From: Vitellaria paradoxa
Lineage: Eukaryota > Streptophyta > Magnoliopsida > Ericales > Sapotaceae
Direction of reading: 5' to 3'
Assembly: GCA_019916065.1 (NCBI GenBank)
Contig: CM034241.1
Location: forward strand, 10,081,223-10,145,222
DNA: 64,000 nucleotides
The translations under genes and the position numbers were made by a program. Shown piece after piece: positions 47,400 to 57,601 of this stretch (positions are counted from its first letter, which is position 1; each line of letters begins with the position of its first letter). The notes under the pieces were generated by a model. That model had not been told where the DNA came from, searched no databases, and saw nothing but the letters and a program-made list of their open reading frames with translations.

Positions 47400-48990
47400 T
47401 TGCTTCTCAAGCATTGGCATGTAGTTCACAGACACTTGATACTAGTGACAGTGAGTTATGGATTTAGATATTGTACTTTTAAACACTTGTATTTGTTGAT
47501 CTTACTTTTAATTTTTCTAGGTGGGTTGTCATCAAAAAGGGTTCGAGGTGAGACTACAGGCAAGAATACCACCCAAATGCTCAAATCCAATGGAGGTGTC
47601 AAACTATTTGTCCCGGTTCTTGAACATATTAGGGCCCCAATTGGGTATAATGCCCCAAAGTTTGCCAATGAATTAGGATTTCATATAAGACATCTTGTAC
47701 CATTGCATTTTGCTTCTTGGTACAAGATACCTGAGAACACTAGGGAGTCTATCATTAAGGTTGCTAAGGTAATTACTATAAAACAATGTGATAGTAAAAA
47801 TTGTTAAAAACATAGTTGATTTACATGAAACTAATTTGCTTTGACCTCTTTATAATGCAAAATAAGTATGACATTGAAGGGTTTGACACAAAGCCATGTG
47901 TGAGGGTAGCAATCCATGAGAAGTGTTACCACATATACAAAAATTGGCATCATAATCTGTATAAAAACTACCTAGAGAAGGTAGATGCAGGTATTGACCT
48001 TTATGATGCACTATATGGCCATGTTAGTCTAGAAGATTGGAAGTATATGATTGACCGTGTTTGGACTACTGAAGAGCATAAAGTAAGTCTCTACTTTTCT
48101 ATTTGGATTGTTATTATTTTTCAAATTGAACATAACTAAGTGTAATTTTTTATTATTTTTTAGAAAAAATCCAAGCGAAATAAGAAAAATTGTTCTAAAC
48201 TAGCATACAACCACACAATGGGTTCTAGGTCTTTCCCAGCAGCTATGTACATTGAGGTAGTTGTATTTATATTTGCTTAAATTATTGTGGCTATGTATAC
48301 TTACGAGCATAAATTGCTTCTCAAGCAATGGAAAACAAAGGAAAATATCCTCATATTGTGGATTTCTTCGCAAAGTCACATTGGAGTTAAAAGAAAAATG
48401 ATTGGATAAATCCTGTGTGTGGTAAACTACATGTAAGTAAACAAAATTAATGTAGGTTATAAAAATATTGTGTCCATTTAATTGCTTGCTCAAATAGTTT
48501 GGTTCCTTTATCCATTTCTTTAACTTATACATGATTTAATTTTGTCTATTAGGAAGAGATGAGTCAACTCCGAAATGAGGCTACAGAATCCGAAGAGCCC
48601 ATTAGTGAAGAGCAAATTTCTCAACAGGTATTAGGGAAAAGATCAGGCTATTTGAAAGGATTCAGTCGTAGGCCAAAGCACAAGTCCAATAACCACTGTT
48701 TCATGTCCACCAAGACAAACCCTGAGCCGTCCGTCATCTTCTATAAGGGGCATAACATAGTCTTATGCACATGCTCAATCCCAAATCCATACAATGCTAG
48801 TGGAAGTGGACAACTTTAAAGAACTAGTTCACACGCAGCAATCTACAATAGAAATGCAGCAAGCAACAATAGAAATACAGCAGGGAACAATTTGTGAACG
48901 AGGAAAAAAGTTTGAGGAGATGGAGAAAATGATAAAGGTTCAATGGATTTATAATGATGCGTTGGGGCGATGGGGAAGGGTGCTCTTTTG
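47400..48990 (+). pseudogene. Transposase_24-type second protein of the CACTA element
   Basis: Segments typical of the plant Transposase_24 family, the presumed TnpA-like DNA-binding partner, occur in order. RVRGETTGKNT and IRAPIGYNAPKFANELGFHI with VPLHFASWYKIPENTRESI lie in the frame from 47400. CYHIYKNWHHNLYKNYL and YMIDRVWTTEEHK follow in 47860-48081. KKSKRNKKNCSKLAYNHTMG with SRSFP is near 48164-48236, and LGKRSGYLKGFSRRPK near 48630-48680. A heptad-like glutamine-rich coiled coil (QQSTIEMQQATIEIQQ) is near 48836. The segments are separated by what look like introns, for example GTAAGT after the TTEEHK segment. An in-frame stop lies after the SHWS part near 48388, so the frame is probably dead. 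Confidence 0.82.
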
Positions 48991-51559
48991 GTGAAAGGAA
49001 CTCTTCACCTAGTTCTTGGCAAGTAATGATTCATTAGTACTTGATAAGTATTTTAATATTAGTTTGAGACTTCTAGTTTAGGTTGATTGGTAGTTTTCAG
49101 ATCTATTCAGTAGTAATGATTCATTGTTTGCTAGTTGAACAGGTGGTTTCATAGCCATTTGAAACTAACGATCAATTGTCGAAAATTATGTGAAACTGTT
49201 TTGTCCTATTAGTGTTTGAAAATTAGGCGGATTTAGTAATGGATGTCTATTGTGCGGTTCTTTTCGATCTTATTAGATTCCTGTTGCACTAGTGCTAGCT
49301 ACATTATGTACAAAGTATAGCATTTTTAGGGTTTTTTTTTGGTATAAAAACATTATTCTCTGCAGCTCACACTTGATGAATCATCACTTATTCTTCAAGG
49401 GTTAAATTTGAGCCATAAAGCATTAGTGAACCTTATAACGGCTCAATTGCATACTAAAGCCTTATAGCCTTAGGTAGTACAAACAATTCAAAATAGATGT
49501 TATATCTGTATATAACACATGGACACATATTCCTTTAATGTCCAACATTCTTCACTCTTCCTTCCTACTTTGATTTCCAAAACTCTTACCTCTTCACTTC
49601 ATTTCATATAAAACAAGTAAGCTATTTGGTGAAGAAGACCCATAAATAGCTCCCTAACATCCATATAATCACTACTTGTAGCGATCTTCCCTATCATTCT
49701 GAATCAATGCTATCAAAACACTATTGGTCCTCCACAATTTCAAAGTCAGTGATGACACTTCTTTAGCTGTTTATACTTCCAATGAGAATTGACTCTAATG
49801 AGAGGTTCTACTTGACTCCATCTACGAGTTAGCTAATGTTATTATTATTATCTTTTTTTTTTTTTGGTTATTTAATTAGGTATAGTCTTTGTCTATCAGC
49901 AAAAAATTGGAAGCTTTTGCACACCATTTGGTATCAATCTACACATACAAATAATTGTCAACTATGAAACTTCTACTCTAATGTATAATCTCAATTTTAT
50001 ATAGATAAATTATTTTTTATGGGATTTGGAGGCAGTAGAAGATAGTTAGAATTCACACGCCTAATGCCTATGTTAATGTAATCTGTTAAGAAGCTTGCTT
50101 GGCATTTATGTTGGTTTATGGGGCTTGTTGAGTATTTATGTTTTGGTAGGAAGTTTGTGGGGTATTCATGCAATATTTGAGTATATGCAATGTTTGTTGT
50201 GTGAAAGTTCACGTTTAAAGTTTTTTATGTTGGGACAATTGTGTTGCTTCTCTTGTCATTTGGAAATGTATATATAATGCATTGGGCAAGTCTTTGCTGT
50301 AAATTTGAATTTAGTATGTGCTTTAGTGTTAATTAGAAGAAGAAAAAAAAAATCCCATTTCGTGTTATCAACTTCAACTGGATCTTTGATGCATTTGTTG
50401 TCGTGCTGCTTAATTTTTCTACATTGCATGGGCAATGAAATCTTGGAATTGTTGATTCCAGAATGTCATGTTTGCCTTTTAAATCCACTATACAATCTGC
50501 TTTCCAACTCAAAATAAAGAGATGCAATGTGTCCTTCCATGGGATTGAATTTAGATTTTTTTCCTTGTTCCTAAATGCATATGGTAGTTGAGGACTATAC
50601 ATTTCAATTGTTTTTTGTAGTCTTCTGTTATTGCTCCTAAATTAATTCACCTATACAGATTTCTAGTACTTTCAACATTGCAAGACTGATCTCTCCTCTA
50701 TTCTGTAATTTAAGTATTTTGCACTCGTTATATATTTTTAATTGTTTGAAATTTACATTAGTTTTTTTTCTATTTTTGACAGATTGCATATGTGGTAAAG
50801 CTTGATGTCGTGACGCTGATGGGTGTGAATATGGGAAGATTTTTTTGCCTAAAAAGTATAGTAATGATTTTGGTTTTGTTCTCTTAAGTTAGTGTTTTCA
50901 TGATGTCTTGAATTTAGAAAATTAGAAACTACGTTGACTTAACAGACATTTTGTAGAATATGTGAATTGACAGGGATCTGAATCATTGTATATTTGACCT
51001 TGATATGAATGCAACGCAAGATATTTTTGCAAGTACTTGAAAAATGTTTGCAGATGGTATTACTATATTTATTTTATATTGAATTTCTAAAGTATATTAT
51101 AGTTCTTAAGAAAATAAAATAAATTTAAAAATAAAATTTAATTAGATGTGAAAGAAAAGTAATTGATCATCAAAATCAATATGCATATATATATAGAGAG
51201 ATATATTACCTATAGCCCACCAACAGGGATATTTTACAATCTATTGCATACATGTGGTGATCAAATGATTGGTCATTGAACAAACAAGCATTAAAGATCA
51301 ACTGGCATGTGGCGACCAAACATATGGTCACTCAAGCAAATGTTAAAGTAAAATAAAGTGGTCACAAGAACCTATGCGGACAGACCAAAGTGGTCAGCAA
51401 AAATGCCACTTTAGCAACCATACAATAAATGGTAGCCAAAATGTTTTCCAGATAGAGCATCTGTGATCAAATTACCTTTGTCCCAGCTAGTCTTTGCCAA
51501 CCAAATAAAAAGGTTTTGTGACCAGATTTTGGCCACCGAAATTAAAATTTGTTGTAGTG
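48991..51559. other. 3' noncoding and subterminal region of the CACTA element
   Basis: No gene is recognised from 48991 to about 51200. From about 51225 to the end, short inverted motifs of the GACCAAA/TGGTC type recur, for example near 51259, 51315, 51388 and 51495. They resemble subterminal transposase-binding repeats of En/Spm-type elements. They are more degenerate than in the two smaller elements. Confidence 0.6.
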
Positions 51560-51699
51560 ACTGAATTGAGCAAACTTGGCAAGAAATTTTAGGAACGTAT
51601 TTTTTTTAATATTCTATTATGAAAAATGAAATTTTATATCAAAATTTATAAAAAAATATTTATTTTATTACTAACACTACAAGGGAAGAGGGAATTGTC

Positions 51700-52065
51700 G
51701 ACCGCCAAAAGCGGTCGTCTCGTCTATAGTTTTTGTCGACCGCCAGACGACCGCTATAAAGCGGTCGTAGATGCTGAGGTCGAGAAAAGTTTTAGACGAC
51801 CGCTTAGAGGCGATCGTCTAAAGTCTCGACTGCTAAATACTTTTTGGCAACCGCTTAAAAGTAGTCGTCAAAAACTTTTTGGGTGACCGCCTCAAAGCGG
51901 TCGTCTAAAGTTATATGGAATGCTGAGACCCTTTTTGGCGACTGCCTCAAAGCGGTCGTCTAAAGTTATATAGAATGCTGAGACCCTTTTGGCGACTGCC
52001 TAAAAGCGGTCGTCTAAAGTGTTACCCAACCTTTTTAACAACTGCTTAAAGGCGGTCGTTTATTG
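51700..52065. repeat. Left subterminal palindromic repeats of the 5.9-kb element
   Basis: At least eight copies of an inverted motif of the form CGACCGC, a short spacer, then GCGGTCG occur in this stretch, for example near 51708, 51735, 51798, 51895, 51940 and 51990. Two 67-bp neighbours around 51895-52015 are near-identical direct copies. The reverse-facing halves could pair into hairpins. Confidence 0.85.
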
Positions 52066-52439
52066 TATTTTTTTTAAAACATGTTTATTTCTGCTAAAAA
52101 GCAAAAAAAAAACCTGTACATTCATGCCAAAAAACCTGTACATTGATTAAACTAGTTTATTCAAATATATACTACGACAATATGAATTTATCCAACAAAA
52201 TTTCATAAAATATTTGGTAAAATAATAATTACATTATCCTTAATTTTACAAAATATAATAAAAACAATGTCTTCGAGTAAGTGTCGACCTCAAAACCATA
52301 AGAGAACCCATCAAACCTGAAATTAACAAAAAAAAATTAAATTAAATATGATTATAGAAATTATAATGAATGCACAATTCAAGTTTAAAATTATAAACAA
52401 ACCGCAAGTGTAAATATTTAAATTTAATCAAATTAGAAG

Positions 52440-53335
52440 CATAAACTTCCCTTACCCTTTCTGGGTGATCTGTGACTTAAATTCAAGTCTTGTTCATTCC
52501 CATAGCTTCTAAATGACTTAGATTCAGTGCACATTAGGTTCCATTTATAACGAATGCCATTTGTTCGATTTAAGCAGCCAAATCCTAAGTTTGAGGTTCT
52601 AAGCCTTGAGTTTCAACTCAAACCTACCTAGACCATTTCTAGGTGATCCGTAACTCAGATTCAAGCTCCGTTCATTCCCTAGCTTCTAAATGACTTAGAC
52701 TCGCTAGACGTCAGGTTCCATTAATAACAGATACCGTTTGCTCGGTTGCAGTAGTCAAATCCTAAGTTAGAGAATTTAAACCTTAGGTTTCAACTTGAAC
52801 TTACCCAGGGCCATTCTGAGTGATCCGTACCATCAAATTTTCACATGGTTTATTTCTCTAAGTCTGAAATGGGAAGAACTTACCACTCGTCAAATTTCAT
52901 CAAGATCTAAAGGTGCATGCTCAGTTTGAGCAGTTAAGTTCTCCATAAACGTTTCTAAGTTTCAAGTTTTGAGTAGAACCTAGTCGGAGCCATTCTAGAT
53001 GATCCATAGCTCGGATGCCTGCGTGGTTTGTTCCTAGGCAAGTCCCAAATGGCTGGAACTCGCTTCTCGTCATGTTTCGTCCAAATCAGATAACGCATGC
53101 TCGATTTGAGCAGTTGAGTTCTCTGTGGGTGTTTCTAAGTTCAAGTTTTGAGTAGAATCTACCCGAGGCCACTCCGGGTGATCCGTAATTCAGATTCACG
53201 CACGGTTCATTGCTGCAAGTCCCAAATGGCTGAAACTCGCTACTCGTCAAGTTCCATCTAGATAGGATGGTGCATGCTCGGTTCGAGCAATTAACTCTGC
53301 CATTGCATGGTTCTATATTTCAAGTTTCAAGTTTT
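52440..53335. repeat. Five-copy tandem repeat, unit about 178 bp
   Basis: The anchor GTGATC or its variant TGATCC recurs at about 52465, 52643, 52820, 52999 and 53178, giving spacings of 177 to 179 bases. Each unit then has a variant of AGATTCAAGC, a GTTCATTCC-like string, a CCAAATGGCT-like string, an ACTCG stretch and a GTTCCAT-like string. The copies are well diverged, so the array is old or was never homogenised. No frame runs through it. Confidence 0.85.
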
Positions 53336-53764
53336 AACTTGTAAGTTTCATGTTTGAACCTATGTTAAACCTATGTTAAATTATCAAAATTGTAAGTATC
53401 ATGTTCAAACCCATGTTCAACCTATGTTTAAGATCAAAGTTGTAAGGTTCATGTTTTATATTTGACTTTACATTTGAAGTCTATGAACGAAACATGACAT
53501 ATATAGACACCCACGTAGAAATTTGTGAACTATAAAACAGTATTGAAATTTATGCAAAATAAAATTTATACATGCAGTTGTAAATAATTAAAATTGTACC
53601 TCATCACGACTATCTCGTTACACTGGAGGCTAGGGTGGTCCGCTGTCATCATTGCCCTTCTACATTTAATAATTCAAAATTTTAGTTATTCTAATTATCT
53701 GAAAACAAATTTAAAAATATTAAGAATTAATGTGTGTTTAATACTCAATTTCTTACCTATCTGG

Positions 53765-53965
53765 ATTGTCGTCGGCCATGGAACTCCGCCCGCAGCTGAT
53801 TCTGCATATGCTCTATACGCTGAAACATCTCATCACGAAACTCATCGAGGACCTCTGCGCGAGCCTCCTCCCGAACCTCAGCTCGAACCGAGGCTTGGAC
53901 CTCAGCTTGAACCTCCGCTCGAATCTCAGCTCAAACCGAGGCTTGGACCTCAGCCTGAAATGAAA
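53765..53965 (-). pseudogene. Reverse-strand coiled-coil coding remnant
   Basis: The reverse strand reads AEVQASVRAEVREEARAEVL followed by DEFRDEMFQRIEHMQNQL. This charged, alanine- and glutamate-rich string has heptad character, and an internal stop interrupts it upstream. Such coiled coils are common at the C-terminus of Transposase_24-type proteins of plant CACTA elements, which would place the coding strand of this element on the minus strand (inference). The DNA has an internal repeat built on GAGGCTTGGACCTCAGC and related strings. The forward-strand frame at 53594-53995 is its shadow. Confidence 0.45.
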
Positions 53966-54363
53966 GAAAGAATTGCTGAAAAAAATTGTGTATAATGAAA
54001 AAGATCAACCCTATTTATAGGATGAGATATGACAGAATGAGAAACTAAATAGAATACTAATTCTTACGTTACCTATTTTAAATAATTTATATATCTAATA
54101 TGGATATATATATTAACACTTTTAATTTGACACTTTTAGGTTGGCTTAGTTATAGAATTATTCCATTTCAAAACTTGACCCAAAGCAACCTGATTTTGTA
54201 GCTTATGTGTAAAAATTCGTCCCTTTTAAAAAAATCTAAGCTAAGTATATTTATATAATAAAACACAACCGTTGATATGACCGTTATGTACATGTCGCGT
54301 GCTTGACGCCTGAAAAGACGAAAGAGGGAGAAAGAGCACGTGGGGGTTTAGGGGAGTAAGATG

Positions 54364-54387
54364 GAGAGAGAGAGAGAGAGAGAGAGA
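54364..54387. repeat. GA dinucleotide microsatellite
   Basis: An uninterrupted GA run inside a purine-rich stretch (54310-54470). The reverse-strand frame over it is low complexity and not a gene. Confidence 0.85.
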
Positions 54388-54834
54388 AAGAGGACGAGGG
54401 TTTGTAGATTGATAGGGAAAAGAAAGAGGGTGCACGTCAAATGAGAGAGAAGGATTAAGGGGGGCACGGGGTGAGGGGTTCTTTTGCTTAGGTTTGCTTT
54501 TTTTTTTTTTCTTATACACAAGGTGCAGGGATTTTTATTGCTTAGTTTTTTTTTTTAAATTTAAGATAAGTTAAATTTTTTATTTGAAATAATTAATTTT
54601 AAATGCATATATTCTTACACTATTTGTATCTTTTAAATTTGACATATTTTTAACCGTTACATTTATTTAATGGTCATGATTATTTTTTTCTTCACTTTTG
54701 TTGTTTTTCGATCACTTTACATAAAAATACACTCACTTATTTTTTTCATATGTCACTAAATATTTTTATGAATGTATATTAGACAAAGTTAACTAAGTGT
54801 TTTTATGGTGAGCATTAAAGTTGAACTAATGGCT

Positions 54835-55210
54835 AATGATAGTTCAATGGTGAGCATTAAAGTTGAATATAATTGGGTTCCTTGGAAGTGCGATGCTTGT
54901 AAGGAATTTTGGCAGGTGACCAAACATTATGCAAGGGGTTATTAGGAGAGAATGGAGGCCTTTAAATCACAATTTAAACTCCCAATCTGATAGGGAAGGT
55001 TGGAAAACAGTGTCAAAAAGAGGGAAAGGGGTTTTGGTTGATTCCAATAGCTCTCATAAGGTTGTAATGGACTACAACACTTCTAATGTCTTTGTTATCC
55101 TTCAAGAAGAAGATTCTGAATTTGCTGAAGAGATACTCAACCCAAATTCTAATCTGGAACTAAAGGTACTAGCGACTCTAGTATGCTTGCTAAACGTACT
55201 ATGGAAGTGC
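54835..55210 (+). pseudogene. LINE ORF1 fragment (zinc-knuckle end)
   Basis: The forward strand reads IKVEYNWVPWKCDACKEFW near 54858, matching the V.VEY.W.P..C..C..F pattern that ends the DUF4283/zinc-knuckle region of plant LINE-1 ORF1 proteins. After a stop, EWRPLNH and GWKTVSKRGKG with NTSNVFVILQEED follow in the frame 54929-55258, also typical of that linker. The fragment is cut on both sides and lacks the endonuclease and reverse transcriptase. It has been swallowed by the CACTA-like element. Confidence 0.65.
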
Positions 55211-55236
55211 AGGTATGAAATGGTGCGAACAAGGGT

Positions 55237-55300
55237 CCTTTATGCAAGCATGTGGTAGGTGTGGATTTCCTTTATGCAAGCATGTGGTAGGTGTGGATTT
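55237..55300. repeat. Perfect 32-bp tandem duplication
   Basis: CCTTTATGCAAGCATG and the 16 bases after it occur twice in a row at 55237-55268 and 55269-55300. The identity suggests a recent slippage or repair event. Confidence 0.85.
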
Positions 55301-55359
55301 CTTTTCACTTTTCCCATAATTTTCTCGAGCATATCTTTTTAATTATTAGAATCATGAAG

Positions 55360-55600
55360 CATTCAAGTTGGGGGGAAAGAAGAAAAAATTCTTTCTAATT
55401 TTTGTGTTCAAGTTATGTTCATGCATGCAGGTTGAGCTTTGAATGCTTAGGAATGCGAAAAAGGTAACTTCCAACCATTACATTTCTCTTACAATTGTTC
55501 ACGATGCTTACATTGAGGACAATGTGTCATTCAAGTTGAGGGGAAGGGACTTATTCTTGTTTCTACATATGGGTTTCATAGAATGAGTGTGAACATGAAT
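55360..55600 (+). other. Possible gypsy retrotransposon noncoding remnant
   Basis: The string GAGGACAATGTGTCATTCAA at about 55516, followed by GTTGAGGGGAAGGG, resembles the spacer between pol and the 3' LTR of plant Tat/Athila-type gypsy elements. No LTR or coding domain is seen next to it. Resemblance is from memory only. Confidence 0.3.
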
Positions 55601-57480
55601 TGAACACATGCATGCTTTATTTGTTTTACCTTTGGTTTAAAAAAAAAATATAGAAAAACCAGAAATTTTGAAAAAATTTTTAAAAATTTTGAGGTGATTT
55701 TAATTTGTTTTGTTTCTTTTTACCAGGTTCTATTTTTATAGTTTAATTAGGCTGTTTTTTTTTGGAGTCAATTAGTTTGGTCAAGCATTAAAACACTTAA
55801 CTCGAAAAAAAATATGTAATTTTTTTTTTAACTTTCTTTAATTTTTGCCAATTTTTTTCAATTGTTATAACATTTTCACAATTTTAAAAGTACCCACCAA
55901 ATACCAAGCAATTCAAAATTTATTTACTTTTTTACTTTTTTTTTTTGGTCAAAATTTGACGCATCAAACAATCAGTTAAACATAAACGTAATTGTGAACC
56001 GGAATACCATAATGTCAACTCAAGTATCTATCCCTTAATTTGCGTGGTAGTAAGGTTCGGCCTAACGGACAATTCAGTGGCTCCAAAACGAGGTTCACAT
56101 TAATCGACTCAACGTTGAAGAATTCCATCAACATCTTGTCGAATTCACACGGTCTTTACAGGGCAATAAAGCATCACCATTTTTCTGGTTTAATCGCAAT
56201 GATAAAAATTCATCGCCTCATATTTATACGGCAATTCAATACCTACTAGTTGCTGTCTATGTGCTGATGGTTGTTTATTCCCTCTTCCCTTGTAGTTAAA
56301 AAAAAAATCTTTTCTTTCTTCCCTAATTCTCCTCTCCTATCTCTATTTCACTTCTTCCTCCTTTTCTCTCTTTGTGAAGCCAAGTAGGTCTCTGTTAGGG
56401 TAAAACTTTGTTGTGACATAAACTCTAAGTTCCTTGTGTTCAAATGGTAAACTTTTAAAAGTCACTTTGTGTGGCAGGTTTGTGTTTATCTGAACAAGTA
56501 TTTGATTTGGCCAAGTTGATAATTTAAGAATTTTTTTGAAGGGCGACAATTTTTAGAATTTCTTTTAGTTGGTGATAAGTTAAAATTAGGTGTTTATTCT
56601 TCATATTTCCACAAGCAGATTGAACACATTTAGGTCACGGGGTCGGTTACAACAATTGAACACAGTGCATGAAATTTCGATAAAAACATATATATCAGCT
56701 ATAAACAAGACACCTGAATATTGTGGTTGATGGTTGGAAAGACAGTTGAGAGTAGAGCTAATCCATGAAAAGAGTTTATAAAACAGTTTATATTTGTTTC
56801 TATGAATCATTCAGCAAAGATTTAAATTAAGAATATTAATTACTAATTTGAAGTGGGTATATGCAGAATTGTAAAAAATAATCCAAGCATGGGGAGAAGG
56901 GAAAAAAATCCAAACCCAACTAGCAAAACTCAAATATCATATGAATAAAAATGGGATTTTGGTGCAAATTCAATGAAAACTCACCAATCAACAATAGTGG
57001 AGCTGGACGGAAAACTCAGAACAAAGCCCCTTTAAGATTTTCATGCCCTAATACCAGAACTCCCACCACAAGCAATCAACCGGATCAGACAATACATTTG
57101 GAATCTCCAAATCAAAAACCCACTTCGACAATCTACATAGAAATTACAGTAAGATGATTTGTGTATGAAAGAGAGCGACGACAGAGAGCTACATATTTAG
57201 AGAGAGAAAAAATACGAACTTGTGATAAGAAGAAATTGGGGCAAGAAGAGCAGGGGAGAGGGAGACCTCACTCAGGTAGTCGGCGTGCACAGGGAGAAGA
57301 GAGAGACCTGAGTAGCCGACGTGTACAAGGGAGCCGACGACGGCGACGGCAACCGGCACAACAAAGAGAAGCGAGAAACAGAGAGAGACTGGAGCTATCG
57401 CACGAAGAGAGAGAAATAAAAATAGAGGAAATGAAAGACAGCGGGAAAAAGGTGGGTTTGGGGGGAAAGGATTGGCTTTC
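55601..57480. other. Interior of the 5.9-kb element, nothing recognised
   Basis: AT-rich to 57160, then purine-rich and more GC-rich to about 57480. Frames here are low complexity (arginine-, glutamate- or serine-rich, depending on strand). The purine-rich part could be a 5' leader of a reverse-strand transcript, but nothing shows it. Confidence 0.35.
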
Positions 57481-57601
57481 GTCGACTGCCTGGTAGTGGC
57501 CGTCTGTTTGATTCAAGCGGTCGTCGATAAACGGTTTTGTCGACCACCTCAGCTGCGGCCGAGCGTATTCACGGCCTTCCTTACCCCGATTTGTAGAAGT
57601 G
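57481..57601. repeat. Right subterminal repeats of the 5.9-kb element
   Basis: GTCGACTGCC, AAGCGGTCGTCGAT and TTGTCGACCACC mirror the motifs of the left subterminal zone and end 60 bases before the right terminus. The zone is shorter than the left one. Confidence 0.75.

Larger units (their letters stand above)
37001..51559 (+). mobile_element. CACTA (En/Spm) element with both protein remnants, 14.6 kb
   Basis: It begins CACTACAAGAAA and ends TTTGTTGTAGTG. The reverse complement of the end begins CACTACAACAAA, so 11 of the first 12 bases match. The 3-bp duplication ACT flanks it (36998-37000 and 51560-51562), and copy 2 has the empty site at 10609. In order it contains about 6.4 kb of noncoding and captured sequence, a TNP2-type transposase remnant (43423-47000), a Transposase_24-type second protein (47400-48990) and about 2.6 kb of 3' noncoding sequence. 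The subterminal ends hold GACC and GGTC motifs facing each other, most clearly at 51250-51559. Coding parts are broken, so this copy is not autonomous. Confidence 0.95.
51675..57601. mobile_element. CACTA-like element, 5.9 kb, with damaged right terminus
   Basis: It begins CACTACAAGGGAAGAGGG and is flanked by the 3-bp duplication TAA (51672-51674 and 57602-57604), with the empty site in copy 2 at 10718. The right end reads TTTGTAGAAGTG, so its reverse complement starts CACTTCTACAAA. Relative to CACTACAA there are three extra bases, which leaves a poor terminal inverted repeat. Palindromic GACCGC/GCGGTC motifs crowd both ends. Inside are a tandem repeat of about 178 bp, a reverse-strand coiled-coil remnant, a GA microsatellite, a LINE ORF1 fragment and AT-rich sequence. 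I see no TNP2-type transposase, so it is non-autonomous. Apparent frames such as 57161-57496 are GA-rich open sequence and not supported as genes. Confidence 0.88.

Noticed and set aside
52440..53335. Possible CRISPR array
   Set aside because: The regular spacing comes from a diverged tandem repeat of 178 bp. There are no short identical repeats with unique spacers, and the genome is a plant.
54241..54519. 92-codon reverse frame rich in serine and leucine
   Set aside because: Produced by the GA microsatellite and its purine-rich surroundings.
57161..57496. 111-codon arginine- and glutamate-rich frame
   Set aside because: Low-complexity purine-rich DNA without codon structure. The reverse-strand frame over it is equally open.
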